A DNA stretch of 64,000 nt from Paraspadella gotoi (lineage: Eukaryota > Chaetognatha), in contig CM119268.1 of NCBI GenBank assembly GCA_051294375.1, forward strand, positions 11,195,710 to 11,259,709, given 5' to 3'. The notes below the pieces were generated by a model, which worked only from the letters and a program-made list of their open reading frames with translations, ran no database searches and had not been told where the DNA came from. Numbering within the stretch: position 1 is the first letter of the stretch; each line of letters begins with the position of its first letter. The position numbers were made by a program, and so were the translations under genes. Below, in pieces: positions 22,422 through 34,330 of the stretch.

Positions 22422-25400
22422 CCTATCCGTCTGCCCGGTCCACTCGTTGAAGGTCTTGCGGATGAACTCTTCCAAGGCCGTTGAGAGTTGGTGATATTGC
22501 TGTCGTGCCTCGTCGCCGAGTCCGCTGTGGGGCAAGAAGTGCGCCTTGTCCAGGATGTGCATGGACCGGTCGATGCGCCTAAAATAAGACCCAACGTTTA
22601 TCAATATATTTATTCCAATATCAATGTTTTTTAATTCAGAATTCATTTTGATATTAGATATTAAATATTGTATTTGCAACAGGCTAAAGGGAAAGAAGGC
22701 GTGAAGGCACGTTTCGAAAAGAAAAACCTCCGGGGGCGGTTTAAGGTCGCAGGATGAGGTCGGGCTCAACAATATTTGTCGGACTCACGAGATTCGATGA
22801 AGCTTTTCACCACTCCCCCCCCTCCTTCCTCCCCCGCACCTCCTCAAAGCCCTCGCCCACAGCGCCGCCCCGGCGTGCTTCGGATGCGTGGGCGGAAGCG
22901 GCACAGATTTGGCCGTCAACTCTTTCTTGACGGCGTTGAGTTCCTCGTTGAAGAGACTCCACACGTCGACCGTCTTCTTATCGAGGGTTCGACGAATCGC
23001 TTCTCTGGGGATCGAGAAAGGAGAAGTAGTTCTTGATGTTGTTTTCGTCGTCGTTGTTGTCGTCGTTGTGATCGGAGTTAAATTCTGAAATGAACTCCTC
23101 AGTTGTTTTTTTACTGCTGCTGCTGGTTTTGTTGTCGTTGGGTTGTTGCGTTGCTGTTCTTTTTGGTCGTTTTTGTTGTTGTTTCTTAGTTGTTATTATT
23201 GTCGTCAGAATCGGTACGAATTAGGGTTAGATTTGCAAAGCGTTTCGATGTAAGTTTGATGATGCTGTTGCAGAAAAGACCCCGTGACCCCCACCTGGCG
23301 GAGAGATGGTGAAAGACGTCGAGGAGCTCGACTCCCTGTTCGACGGTCGTCACCGTCTCGAAGGCGGAGTTGATCACATTCTGCATCATCACTTCGAGAT
23401 CCTGAAAATGATTGATTGATTGATTTGATTGAATTCATCGATTAATTTAAATATGAATGACGAAATAATTGATTAAATCATCGCGTAAAACAAGTAATTA
23501 AATTTATCAATGCGCCGATTATATTGAATGAAAATAAAAATAATTAATAAAAGAATGGATAGACTATAAAGCTTTTTGATTATTCTCCTCATTATTCGCT
23601 AAAAATTTTGGCAACTTGAAACCCGTCAGATCCTCTTGTTCATTTGTCTTTATCTTTTTTTTCTTTCAAATTCAAGTCTTCAAATTTTTCTAGATTTCTT
23701 TTTCCCTCGACCGAGCAATTCTCATCGGTTGCTCCCTTTAGTTTTCTTTTACCAACTATTTTTTTATTTTATTTTTAACTTTTGTTTATTTTTTTTTTCT
23801 CTCTCTTCCTCGCACCTACAACGTGGGGGATCAATTTCGGGCAAAAGGGTTTCGGGTTACGAAGGTCGCCGGATCGAACCTCGGATGAGCCTCGTATTTC
23901 GGAGAAAGTTTTGAATGTTTGTCGGATATAATTAACGAAGACAACGGATATAAAAAGGGGTCGAACTATTTTTAAAACATTTTGGATGGAACCAGCGGAT
24001 ATTTTCAGCGAAATATAAATTGATCGGCAAGAGGTCTAAATACTGACTTAAGGGCCCCCCTCCATTTTATCTCGCAAGTTTTTTCCTCCACTCTTTACAA
24101 CTTGACTCTGCCAAGAATCTCTTTCTCTTTTTTGATCAATCACACAAAAAACCCTCGTTATCTCATTCTCGAAGCAATACTGTTTTTTTTTTGTTTTTTT
24201 TGCCATCTTAATCGCTAACAAGTGTTCTTTTTTTTTTTTTGCCATCTTAATCGCTAACAAGTGTTATTTTTTTTTGTCTGTAAGAAGGGATCATCACTTT
24301 TTTTTCATCAGTAATCAGCCGTTTCCAGGGATTTACTCCCTAGACTAACTGACCACCAGATTTATCGTTTCAATCGAAACAATTTCTAAAAAATTCACTT
24401 TTCATTTTCCCGCGTCTTGGCAAAAAGAGCCGGTGGGCAGAGAAATAAATCTCTCATCCATCATCGTTTTATTTTTAGCCAATTTGAGGGAAACGCAAAA
24501 CATCCGCCTTTGAATTCGAAGGATTTTGAACTTTTGTTTATTCGACGCGGGCGCCTCCTTCGAAAAATCGCTTATCGCGTCAGGAATTCAAACACCATCG
24601 CCTCATCAGTCAAGCGTAGTAAAAATATTAAAATCAAGTAGAATCAAAATCCAAAATGAACATTTTTTTAAAATTATTTTTTTATTTAAAATTTTCGCAT
24701 TAGTCCTCTTATTTTTGAAAGTAGATTCGAATTCCTCACGAAAAGTTGATAAAAGGAAATATTTATATTTATATTATAGTTATAACTCTTTTTAGAAAAT
24801 TATTTCATTAAGTGTGTCAAAAAACTAAAAAAACTGTTATTGTTACTATTACGGTTACTGTTACTGTTACTGAGAGTAATAATCATCAGACTCCTGTCTC
24901 CTTTACCACAACTCTAGCCTTGATTCGCTCCTCCCCTTAATCACCAAAGATCGCTTATCCGTTTCCCGAGTATCTCGAGTTTCGTTTCCGTTTTCATTCT
25001 CACCCTCTCGATTCACGGATTCACGGATTCACGGATTCGAAGATTCACGCGAGCGCGCGAAACTCCCCGCTCTCGTTCGAAAGACGTTTCACGCGAAGAA
25101 ATGGTATTCGGGTTTGGGGGAGGCGACGACGATGACGACGATATTGACGACGGAGACGACGATATTGACGACGGAGACGACGATATTGACGACGGAGACG
25201 ACGATATTGACGACGGAGACGACGATATTGACGACGGAGACGACCATCACAAAAACGACGACGAAATCTCCAAAAATCGACTTAAAACCGAAAAACTTGG
25301 TCGTTCACCGAAAACCAAAATCGTATAGCGAAAAAAAAAAATCCGACAGAAAAAAAAAGAAAAACATTTTTGCGAAACAATTAATTGAATAAAAATTAAA

Positions 25401-28400
25401 TATTCTTTGACGAAATTAACGTCCAAATCAATTAAAACCATGTACTACGGCCTCTCGCTCCTCGCCTTCACCCAATCCGTCAACAGGGAAAACTTTTTTC
25501 AAGACGTCGTCTTCAAATTTTCCGAAGATGCGGAGGCCTCCCGACCGCTCCTCGACACTCCCAATCACCCTGACACGCCCGCTTCGCCTCCGCTGCTGGC
25601 CCACGCCAACGTGCTCGCCTACTACAGCCCCGTATTTTCCGAGATCCTTAGGGAGGCGGAAAAGTTGGAAAGGGACGAGCAACACCGGATCGTGGTGGAC
25701 GTGAAGGATGTCTCCAGGAGAGACTACGAAGCCTTTTTAAGGGGAATGTACTCGCGGTTCACGGATCTGGGTGAGGAATGTTAGATATTTTAAATAGTTT
25801 AGACTTTGTGGGACATTGTAGGATCTCACGTTTTAAAATATTTCCAAAACAAGTCGAATTAAGCACTAAACTGCACGTCCCGTTGTTTCATTGAACGATA
25901 AACCTAAATGATTCTGTCACTTTTCTTGCTGCATTGATCTCGAGCATTCCCAAGCATTCCAAAGCAATCCTTCATCAAAGCCTCAAATCCTCTGTCCGCA
26001 GAATCCCGACGATCGGCGTCGACGACGATGTTCCGTTTGGCGCGAAAATTCCAACTTCCAGTCGACCTCGTGGAGAATCTCTTCTCGGCGACAAACGTTT
26101 GGAGATGTTTGGAGTTCGCCGTCGAGGATCCCGTCAAGGAATCGTTCTTGCTGCAGGTTGGTCTTTTGAAGGAGAAGAGGGTTGTCACTGCTGTTTATTC
26201 GGATGTCAAGTAGATCACAAGGTTGGTGGTGGAATGTGGATGACAGAGCCGTGGTAATTGAAGCCGTTGTGATTGTTGTTGTGGATGCAAGTTGCAGTTG
26301 AATTGCAACGACCTTTTTATTTTCATCTTTTATAAAGAAATGCGAGAAGATGCTTCGCCACAACCGGCGCTGTTTCTTCGACGCCGCCGCTCTCTCCGGC
26401 GTCGGCGGCGCCGCCATCGGACACGCCCTACGACGCCCGTCGCTTCCGCTGAGACGGAACGAGGTAAGGAAAAAAGCCCCAAAACTATAATGAGCGTGGA
26501 GCGGAATTAGTTCTACAATCTCATTTGCGTATTGTAGCAGTTTAGATTATTTCTTGTATCGCTTTAATTGACTTTCTAGAAGCAGTACATTTTTTATCAG
26601 GATTTCTTTTAAAAAATCAATTAATAATTCTGTTTCGCTTTGCAACTGTCGCATGTAATTAATAGATTTAAATTTGTTTTCTTCAGATTAAAGAATTCGT
26701 TTGCCTCTGGAAAACCGCGGGAGAGAACGGGGCAGGAAGAGGAGGAGCGAGAAACGAGGAGGTCGTGATGGAGGCGGTGATGGATCTCGTGACGAGCGAC
26801 GCCCAGTTGGGACTTCCGGTTTTGACCGTCACAGAGGCGGGGTCGTCCGGGGCGTCATTGGCTCCGTTTACCATCGCCTTTGACGAGGGAAAGTCGCTTC
26901 AAGCGACGCTAGATGACGTCCAGTTCGTGAGTCAAGTTCCCAAGGAGCTCATTTGTTTGAGGATGAAGAGAACGGGTAAAGGCCTAGCCGTAGGATTTTT
27001 TTTTTGTTTTCTTTTGAATTGAATTGAAACATTCTTTAAAACATTATACCACTTCATTGATAGGGAAGCCAGGTACTCTAAACCATTGGGCATTACTTTA
27101 TATTGTATATATATATTGTATATATATATTGTATATATATATTGTATACTTTATATAGAATACGATGCGAGAAGAGTCAAAATCAAAGTCGTGATGTAGT
27201 AATTCATTTATCATTCATCGAGCATTCATCGATCATTCATCAATCATCCAGGCGAAGACGTCGACGTCAACTCTAATCAAACTCTCACGTCTTTGGGTTT
27301 CCTCGAAGACGATCATCTCGAGCTTCGCGTCAGAAAGATGGTGCCAATTAAATATACTTTACTTGATAAATGATAACGTAATTATTATTTTTTATCAGGT
27401 TCGCTTATTCGCGGGCGGATGCGAGAACCGCGTCGACGTGAAGGACATGAAAATCGTGGACGAACTCCGAGAGATGGCGCGCGCCATTTTGGCCGCTGGA
27501 GGAGAGAGAAACGTGGGGAAGGGAGAGGTGGGTAGGTAGAGGGAGAAAATATCATAATGAAAAATGGGGGGAGGGAGAAATACGGGAAAATAAGGAGAGT
27601 GAAGTGGGAAAGAGGAATTAGATATGAAAAAGAGAGAGATGTAAGTTTAGGAATAAAGGAGTTGTGATGAAAGAGACGAAGAGAGAGAAGAAAAAATGAA
27701 AAATAGAAGAGAGTTAATGGGAGACGGATAAGAAACAGTGAGAAGAGAAATAAAAAAAGAAAAAAAGTTAAGTGAGTTTAGAAGAGAGGGAGAAAAGGAG
27801 AAAAGAAGAGAAGTGAGTGGTAGGTGAAAAAAAAGAGGGCAAATGGCATTGAGTAGGAGAAAGAAGACAGGGAAAAAGATAAACGAGCATTTTATGACTT
27901 TTTTTTTTCAAACTCTTCCTCTTCCAGGTCGTCCTCCTCAAAGACGGCGTCCCTCTCATCGACGGCGCCGACCTCTGCGTCTCCGGCGTCGTCGCCAACG
28001 CTAAAATCACAGCCAATCTCCTCCCCTCGTCTTCTTCTCCCTCCTTCCTTCCTTCCTCTTCATCCTCCACCACCTCCCCCACCCCTCATTCCAACCTGGC
28101 CGCCCATCCCTCCACCCTCCTCTCCTCTTCCTCCTCCTACGACTCCCGGCGCTCCCCGGCCCACGCTCTGCCCGGCGCCGTCGACGACGTCTGCTGGTGC
28201 GGCGCGGCCGAGGCGCCGGCCTGGTGGCGGGCCGAGTTTGCGGCGCCGCGGACGTTGAGGAGGGTGAGGTGGACGACTCACCCGGAGGAAGCGTGCGAGG
28301 GGGATAATCCCAAGGCGTTTAGGTCTGGAATGTTGGTGTTTTTGTTGCTTTTGTTGTTGTTACTGTTGTTGTTACTGTTTTCCCAAGGTTTTATTCATAG

Positions 28401-30601
28401 CCGAATAGATAGCATTGCTTTTGTAGCGAACATGACGACATGACATAACCGTTCATCGCGATCGGTGAAAGTGATCATGATTGTCGGTGACTTGAGACGC
28501 CAAAATATTAATCTTTTACTTATTATTTCCGTTAATATTTTTTTTCGTTTTTGTTGTCGTACCACTTTTAGAATCGAAGGTGGAAACCCGAGATCGACGC
28601 GCGACGCCCGCGGAAAATCCGGCGCCAAATCGAACGTCAAATCTTCCTCGAATCGACGCCACGGCGCCAACGACGACGACGACGGCATCAAGTGGACGAC
28701 GTTGTTGCGATGCGACGAAGACGAGAACGTCGAGGACGCGCCCCCCGGAGAAGAGCGCCTATTTGACCTCCACGACTTCGTCGGCGTCGCCTTCAAGTTT
28801 TGTCGCATCTACGTGGAGCGGACGAAGAAGGACGGAAACTTTCCCGTGCTGCACAGAGTCGTCATCGAGGCGGCCGATTAGAGGAAGATGCTGCGCCAAT
28901 AACGCGCTGGCGTCTATGCTGCTATTGCAGCTTGCTGTCGCCGCAGATAAGCTTACTCCCGAGTTGAGAATTACTTGTTTTATACCTTGTACATCGTTTT
29001 TTGATCTAATTTGGCAATGTGGTTCATAAAAATTGAGGAGAATAATATAAAGTCAGGGGCAAGATAGCTTATTTATTAAAGGAATGGATAATTTTTATAT
29101 TGGTTGTACCAATTTCATAAAAAATAACCCGATATTTTTACTTTCATCATTTTTTCGCTTCACCGTAAACTTACTTTGATCCCAGCTCGAAATCTGTTGT
29201 AATCATCGTGCCAAGACGTCGCTTTCACGTCCAAAATAGTTTTCTTCACGTCTCGCAAAATCTATAAAAGGAAAGATGAGTAATCCTAACCAGTAAACAG
29301 TAACAATGTATAGATTACATAATAATTAATTATGTATTGATATTGCCTAAAATTCTCTTATCTCTCCAATATCCAAACACTATTCCAAACACGAACCTGA
29401 AGGTTTTTATCGAAAGACTTTTCGATCTCCAAGATGCTTCTGGTGATTTCGGGGCCGCGTTGACCCGGAAATATCGGCATTGGGGTTTGGTTGCCGTCTT
29501 CTCGGCGCATAAAGTGAATCTGACACTCACAGACCTGAATGCAAACATTTTTGTAAACTTCTTTCATCTCATAATACCATAATTGAAAACCAAAAATTAA
29601 TTCGGCCACTTCACTCCCCTTGGCTGCTCGCTTGCGTCAGTGCATAAAAACGACTAAATACATATATCTGGAAAATTTGAACCACAGTGTGTAGTAACTG
29701 CAAGACATCTCACGATTGCTAACCTCCATCAAGTCCTTGCAGCGTTGAACGAAGGCGTCAATCTGGGCAAAGATACTGCTTTTGTCCAACAGCCATCCTT
29801 TTTCAGAAAACTTCCGGTGCATACGGGACTGAAAAAAATTTGGAATTTAATTTCAATTCAATATCCGTTTTAATCATAATAGCGAATAGGTCCTGGAAAC
29901 AAGGAGCCAATCAGATATCGCACTCGGTGACGATCGACCAATGGGAGACCTGGTTATCGTATGCCTCCTTCCAAGTGACGCAGCAGTCGACGCACTCCTG
30001 CAAAGTCACTGTCGACGATTTAACGTAGCCGTCGAAGATTCTCTCCAGGGAAGTCGCTTTGCAGCATCGTTGGATCACCTCGTTGCTCATCTTGCGGAAC
30101 AGGCCTTGGGGATTGGGGATGCGGGGAGGTTGGTTAATTTCACTAGTGGCGCTTCACGATAGCGAGGCCCTGTGATATTTTCCGTACTAAGCTCTTACAG
30201 TATTACGCTGGCTGAAAAACCCCTACCGGTGAGTCTCTCTCTGGAATTGTAGTGCTCGGAATTGATCCAGATGCATCGGATGAGCGAAATGATTTTAAGG
30301 AGCAGTTTGGGGATGTCCTTCGGTTGCGCTTGGGTCAGTTCCTCGCAGGGTCCCTCCAGCACCATGAGGAACTTGAGGTTGCTCTGTGCTTGCGCGGAAC
30401 CGTCTTGGATCTGATGGAATAGGGGGCAAAGATTTTAACGAAGTCATTTTGAAAAATATCGCATACGATGGACCCACTTTTTTAGATAGACGTGAAAAGG
30501 GAGCGACGTAGGATGATTTTGCCGTTTCAAGAATTTGTTGAATTTTTTTCACTCCTGTCGATCAAAAAATTGACAAGATAAGTGGCTTTTACTGGACTGA
30601 C

Positions 30602-30686
<85 letters not shown>

Positions 30687-33600
30687 GGCTATATGCTCTC
30701 GACAATTTTTCTCTTATGATTAAAGCTTATTTGCATATTGTAGTATTTAAAGTCTTAAACATAATTTTTTTTTTGTAAATGGATCGATAAATTTTTTTAA
30801 AAAATCAGGACAAGATAATTGTCGTAGACTGAAAGCATGTAAGTTAACAAAATAAGATTTTAATCTGATAGATTATTTTTAACTATGATCCTTTCTAATG
30901 TGATAACTATAACAATTTCATTTGAACGGATAAAAGGATACCCGTCTTTGATAGAATTAGAGATTAATCCGATGCTCTTTTGTCTCTTAAATTATTTGGG
31001 AAGCTCCTAGTACAAGGACGGGAGCTAATTGTTTTAATAGTTTTAATATTCCCCTATGCCTATTTACATATTGCAGTATTTCAAGTCAATCAGAATGCCC
31101 TTTAAGACTATTTCACATAACTTCCAGAAATTTAGTATGGCTAAATTTTATAACAATCATTTTAGTATACTGAAAAAATGTTAGTTTGGAAGTGAATCTT
31201 AATCTGATAAGCCTAATCTACATCCTTTTTAGATAAATGGAAAAAGACTTTCAGATGGAGGAATAAATAGACACCGGCCGAGACGGTGAGATAATAACGT
31301 TGCTATTTTGTCTTTTTATTTGGGAAGCTCCTTAGAACGGGAGCTGATGATTAAGTGCAACGTAACACGTAATATAGCCGTCCCGTAATATTCGTGTTAA
31401 TATCTTTCTCTTGCCTGATTTGTCGAGCTGTTGGCTGAGTCCCGAGAGATCGACGCATCGCGATCTCCAAAACTCGATCTCGTCGAGCGGACCAGAATTC
31501 TCCACAGTCTCGAAGGCGTCTTGGGAGCTGAGCACCTCTTTGATCTGCCGCGTCCAGTGTATCATAGCCGTCTCGAGCCTAAATTTTATGTTTTTTAATG
31601 ATTATTTTTTAAAAACACGCGACAGTTGACTAAATTCGAGTATGACGAAAGACTGATCAAAAGACTGGAACTTATACATAATTATAATGACTATAGTCTA
31701 TCGACTATAGATTATATAGAATATATAGAATAGATTAAGTAATCGACGTAAGCCGACATTACGATTAACAGCGACAGTTCACAAATAATTAAAAAACAAC
31801 AAATCGTAGCATTTTTTCCATGTACTACTCTTTCCCGCCGCTACCCCGCCCAACTCATTCCCACCTCTGCACAAGCTCCTTGTTCCGGGCGGCCACCTCA
31901 GGGTCCTTGTTGACTCCCTCCTGCGGAATATATAGCACGGTGTGCCCGTCGAGCTTGTGTTTGGTGTCAGTGAGACTGCCCATAAATTTGTGGAGCTGAG
32001 CCGAAAACTCATTCTTGATGGAATCGGGCCACGTGCGGTTCTCGAAGAACATTGGCGCGTACACGTTGTACATGAGACGCATGAGGCAATCTGGGGGTTG
32101 GAGCGTAAAACACATTATGAATGCTATGAAAAACAACTACTAGTCTAAAATTTAGAGAATAGTTGACAGAAAGACGTCAGAAAATGAAAAGAAATGGTGG
32201 CAAAATGAAAATTGTAAAAGAGAGCATGATAAAGAGTATTACTATTAAGGACCTTTTTGGGGCAACTACTAAACGGAGAAATAATACGCTAAAATCGATA
32301 TCATTTTAAATAAATAATCGAAGTAAACAATTTTGAATATATTATTCCCTTCACACACCGATCTGTCTCTGACCGACGCCTCTGATAAGCCCCATCTGTA
32401 CGTTGAAGGCGAAGTTGGAGGACGTCACCCTCGGCACCACCTGGAATTAGAAGATGACAAAATTCAGTTCTGTGGAGATGTATTCATCAATTAGGTATGA
32501 AGTTAAAACAATAAATTTTACTTGAGTGACGCTGTTTGGTATTTTGAGGAGATAGAATATTTCCTCGGCGGGATTGCAGGGAATCTGATGCTCCACCGAT
32601 AGGCCCACCACGCTGTCCATGTAGAAGGCGAGGAGTCTGAGGACAGTGTTAAATGGATCGATGAATCAAGTAGTAAGAAAAGGAAAGAAAAAAAACACAA
32701 GAAGAAAAAACAAACAAACCCCCAAAAAAATCAATTTTCGCGAATCACCCTGTTAAAATTAATTCATAAGAATAAAAATTAAGAAAAATTTTTAAAAATA
32801 TCTTCTCATTCTACTTGCCCCCCCCCCACCTAATCACCTGTGACCATCGTCGTTAAACCAAGCGTCGATGGCGGCGTGATGTTCCTCGGTCCACATTTCC
32901 GGCGCGCACTTTGACAGCGTCACTCTCTCCTTGACGACGACGCGTCTTTTGTTTCGCTCCTCCAACTCTTCCTCCGTCAGCGCCACCTCATCCGCCACGC
33001 CGCCGCCGCCGCCGCCCACGGCGCTCAGCGTCTCGTCGCGGGCGGCGTCAGCGGCGCTGTCGTCCCCGGTTTCTTGAAGAAAAAAAAAGTTTGGTTGTTT
33101 TTATCGTTTCGTTTTATGAAATTACTTGTTTTTTTTTATTTTTTAGATTTAAAATAACTATTATTTATGATTTTATTTATTTGTTAAAATATTTTTGTGT
33201 TAAATATTTAAATTTAATATTTATCTGTTTGGGATGGTGACGTTAGTATTGTCTTCTGGAAATAAAGGGTGCATCTACACAACACAAGGTTATATTACTT
33301 TCTCTTCCAGTTTTCTAATAGATAGCATATGGCCCATAATTATTGAGACAAAAGATTGAATGTGTTACAGTTTATAACATTTTATTGTAAATATAAATAC
33401 AAAATATATTTTTTTAATACTAATAACGTTAACTAAATACAGACGAACAAGTTGAACCAAAAAAAGTCACAATTTTCTAGTGAAATGTGGTGTAGGGACC
33501 TTTAAATCGAGACGCCAGCTTTCTCGTAGAAAACCCAACTTTATTTTCCATTCCTTTCACGATGGTGCGCAACTGTCTTGCCGTGAGTTTTCTTGGCCGC

Positions 33601-34330
33601 CCTGCGCCTTTTTTGTGTTTGAGAGTATCTCCAGACTTTACTCTTTGTATTACGCGATATATAGATGGACGGCTAACATTTAACTTCAAAAAATACTGTA
33701 AAGTAAATGCTGTTCCTTCTTGTTCATGATTTTGGTAGAATTGGGCAATGACTTGACGGCGCGCTTCAGAGGAAATTGACTGCATCTTGAGCTTCCAAAG
33801 GGCCGATAAAAAAAAAATTCACAGTTTGGTAGACAAACATCCTAGGCTTTATTTAAAAAAAAAGAGCTTTCTACGGCGTCCTGGACGCCGTCTACAGGCC
33901 CCGGAAGCCGTCTCAATAATTATGGGCCAGATGTTATCATACGTATCGTATGTATGATTACATTCGCTCCTTCGTTTTTTTGTTTAAATTGTTTATTTTG
34001 TTAATATTTATTTTGTGCAGGTCCTCGTGATCTACAAACGAGGACGTTACCATGAGTGAAAATCGTCGAATCATCATCATCATCATCATAGCAGATCAAC
34101 ACAGCGGTCGCGTTCATTAAATCACTATTAAAAAGATATAATCACAACGATAACGACGACAACAATGTCGATATAGTTCAAACGGCCTCACCTGACGAGA
34201 GTCCGTGGGTGGGCGAGGCCGACGAGGGCTGCTCCTGCGACCCACCTGCCGACCCCGTTTTGTAGCCCGACTCCCCTCCCTCTCGCTCCAGCGGCGAACC
34301 GCTCTTGGGGCGGGAGCTCGAGTCCGCCAT
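22422..34330 (-). CDS. DNAH2: DNAH2 exons 1-15, axonemal dynein heavy chain tail
   Basis: N-terminal tail of an inner-arm axonemal dynein heavy chain, which anchors the motor in the axoneme. Exons: 34192-34330 (ATG 34330), 32838-33072, 32522-32636, 32359-32440, 31865-32090, 31415-31578, 30478-30554, 30227-30410, 29950-30104, 29724-29828, 29397-29534, 29175-29261, 23295-23401, 22840-23004, 22422-22578; all join in phase. DNAH2-specific stretches include HTVLYIPQEG, MIHWTRQIKEVLSSQ, EIEFWRSRCVDLSGLS, KSSYVAPFSRLSKK, SIFAQIDAFVQRCKDLMEV and AHFLPHSGLG. The first 50 residues and the polyglycine in exon 2 are not conserved. Exon 6 ends at a GC donor (TCAG/GCAAGA). Intron 12 (5.8 kb) hosts the BTB gene, intron 15 the CmcJ-like gene and intron 1 a MITE. 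Confidence 0.92.
24201..24265. repeat. 26-bp direct repeat next to poly-T
   Basis: TGCCATCTTAATCGCTAACA followed by AGTGTT occurs twice (24201-24226 and 24240-24265), each copy flanked by long T runs. A local slippage duplication in DNAH2 intron 12. Confidence 0.85.
25101..25328 (+). other. upstream ORF with Asp-rich minisatellite
   Basis: A 75-codon reading frame starting MVFGFGGGDDDDDD, built around five copies of the 21-bp unit GATATTGACGACGGAGACGA(C), i.e. IDDGDDD repeats, at about 25,138-25,243. It ends 110 bp before the BTB start codon on the same strand. It may be an upstream open reading frame in the BTB mRNA leader or simply a minisatellite that happens to be open. I do not recognise a protein. 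Confidence 0.4.
25440..28881 (+). CDS. BTB-domain protein, nested in DNAH2 intron 12
   Basis: Eight exons: 25440-25770, 26002-26156, 26338-26463, 26687-26975, 27252-27340, 27399-27527, 27928-28322 and 28572-28881 join in phase to a stop at 28879. Residues ~10-110 look like a BTB/POZ fold (FFQDVVFKFSED, LLAHANVLAYYSPVFSEIL, EAFLRGMYSRFTDL), with an insertion of about 20 residues before LLAHANVL. A BACK-like helical stretch follows (FRLARKFQLPVDLVENLF). Later come segments that could be ubiquitin-like folds (LRVRKMVRLFAGG, VVLLKDGVPLIDGADLC), a Ser/Thr/Pro-rich stretch, and a C-terminal block WTTLLRCDEDE...FVGVAFKFCRIYVERTKKDG. BTB proteins of this kind often act as cullin-3 adaptors or scaffolds. 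I do not recognise an orthologue. The start is the first ATG in frame (ACCATGTAC). Confidence 0.75.
27049..27079 (+). repeat. short fragment of SINE family 1
   Basis: ACCACTTCATTGATAGGGAA and the bases after it match the end of the SINE at 16,672-16,700 with few differences. Only about 30 bp is present, in BTB intron 4. Confidence 0.5.
27104..27150. repeat. TTGTATATATATA tandem repeat
   Basis: Three to four copies of a roughly 14-bp AT unit in BTB intron 4. The purine-rich tract at 27,530-27,880 in intron 6 is a second low-complexity region of this gene. Confidence 0.8.
30606..30683. repeat. (CT)n microsatellite
   Basis: About 78 bp of CT with a single TCTTCT interruption, in DNAH2 intron 6. 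Confidence 0.95.
30730..31345. repeat. diverged tandem duplication in DNAH2 intron 6
   Basis: Two copies of about 290-300 bp (about 30,730-31,050 and 31,060-31,345). Both start with TTTRCATATTGYAGTATTT, run through a TAATCTGATA block, and end with ATTTGGGAAGCTCCTAG and an ACGGGAGCT motif. The copies are clearly diverged. No coding capacity. Confidence 0.7.
33330..33929 (-). mobile_element. 600-bp mariner-type MITE with truncated transposase
   Basis: Perfect 20-bp terminal inverted repeats TGGCCCATAATTATTGAGAC (33330-33349 and, inverted, 33910-33929). Inside, a 102-codon minus-strand frame (33785-33477) encodes a Tc1/mariner N-terminal helix-turn-helix region (ARRQVIAQFYQNHEQEG, SRPSIYRVIQRVKSGDTL, GAGRPRKLTARQLRTI) with an AT-hook-like GRPRK. 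It then stops. The DDE catalytic domain is absent, so this is an internally deleted, non-autonomous element. The left flank has TA; the right flank reads GA, so the expected TA duplication is imperfect. It sits in DNAH2 intron 1. Confidence 0.85.
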
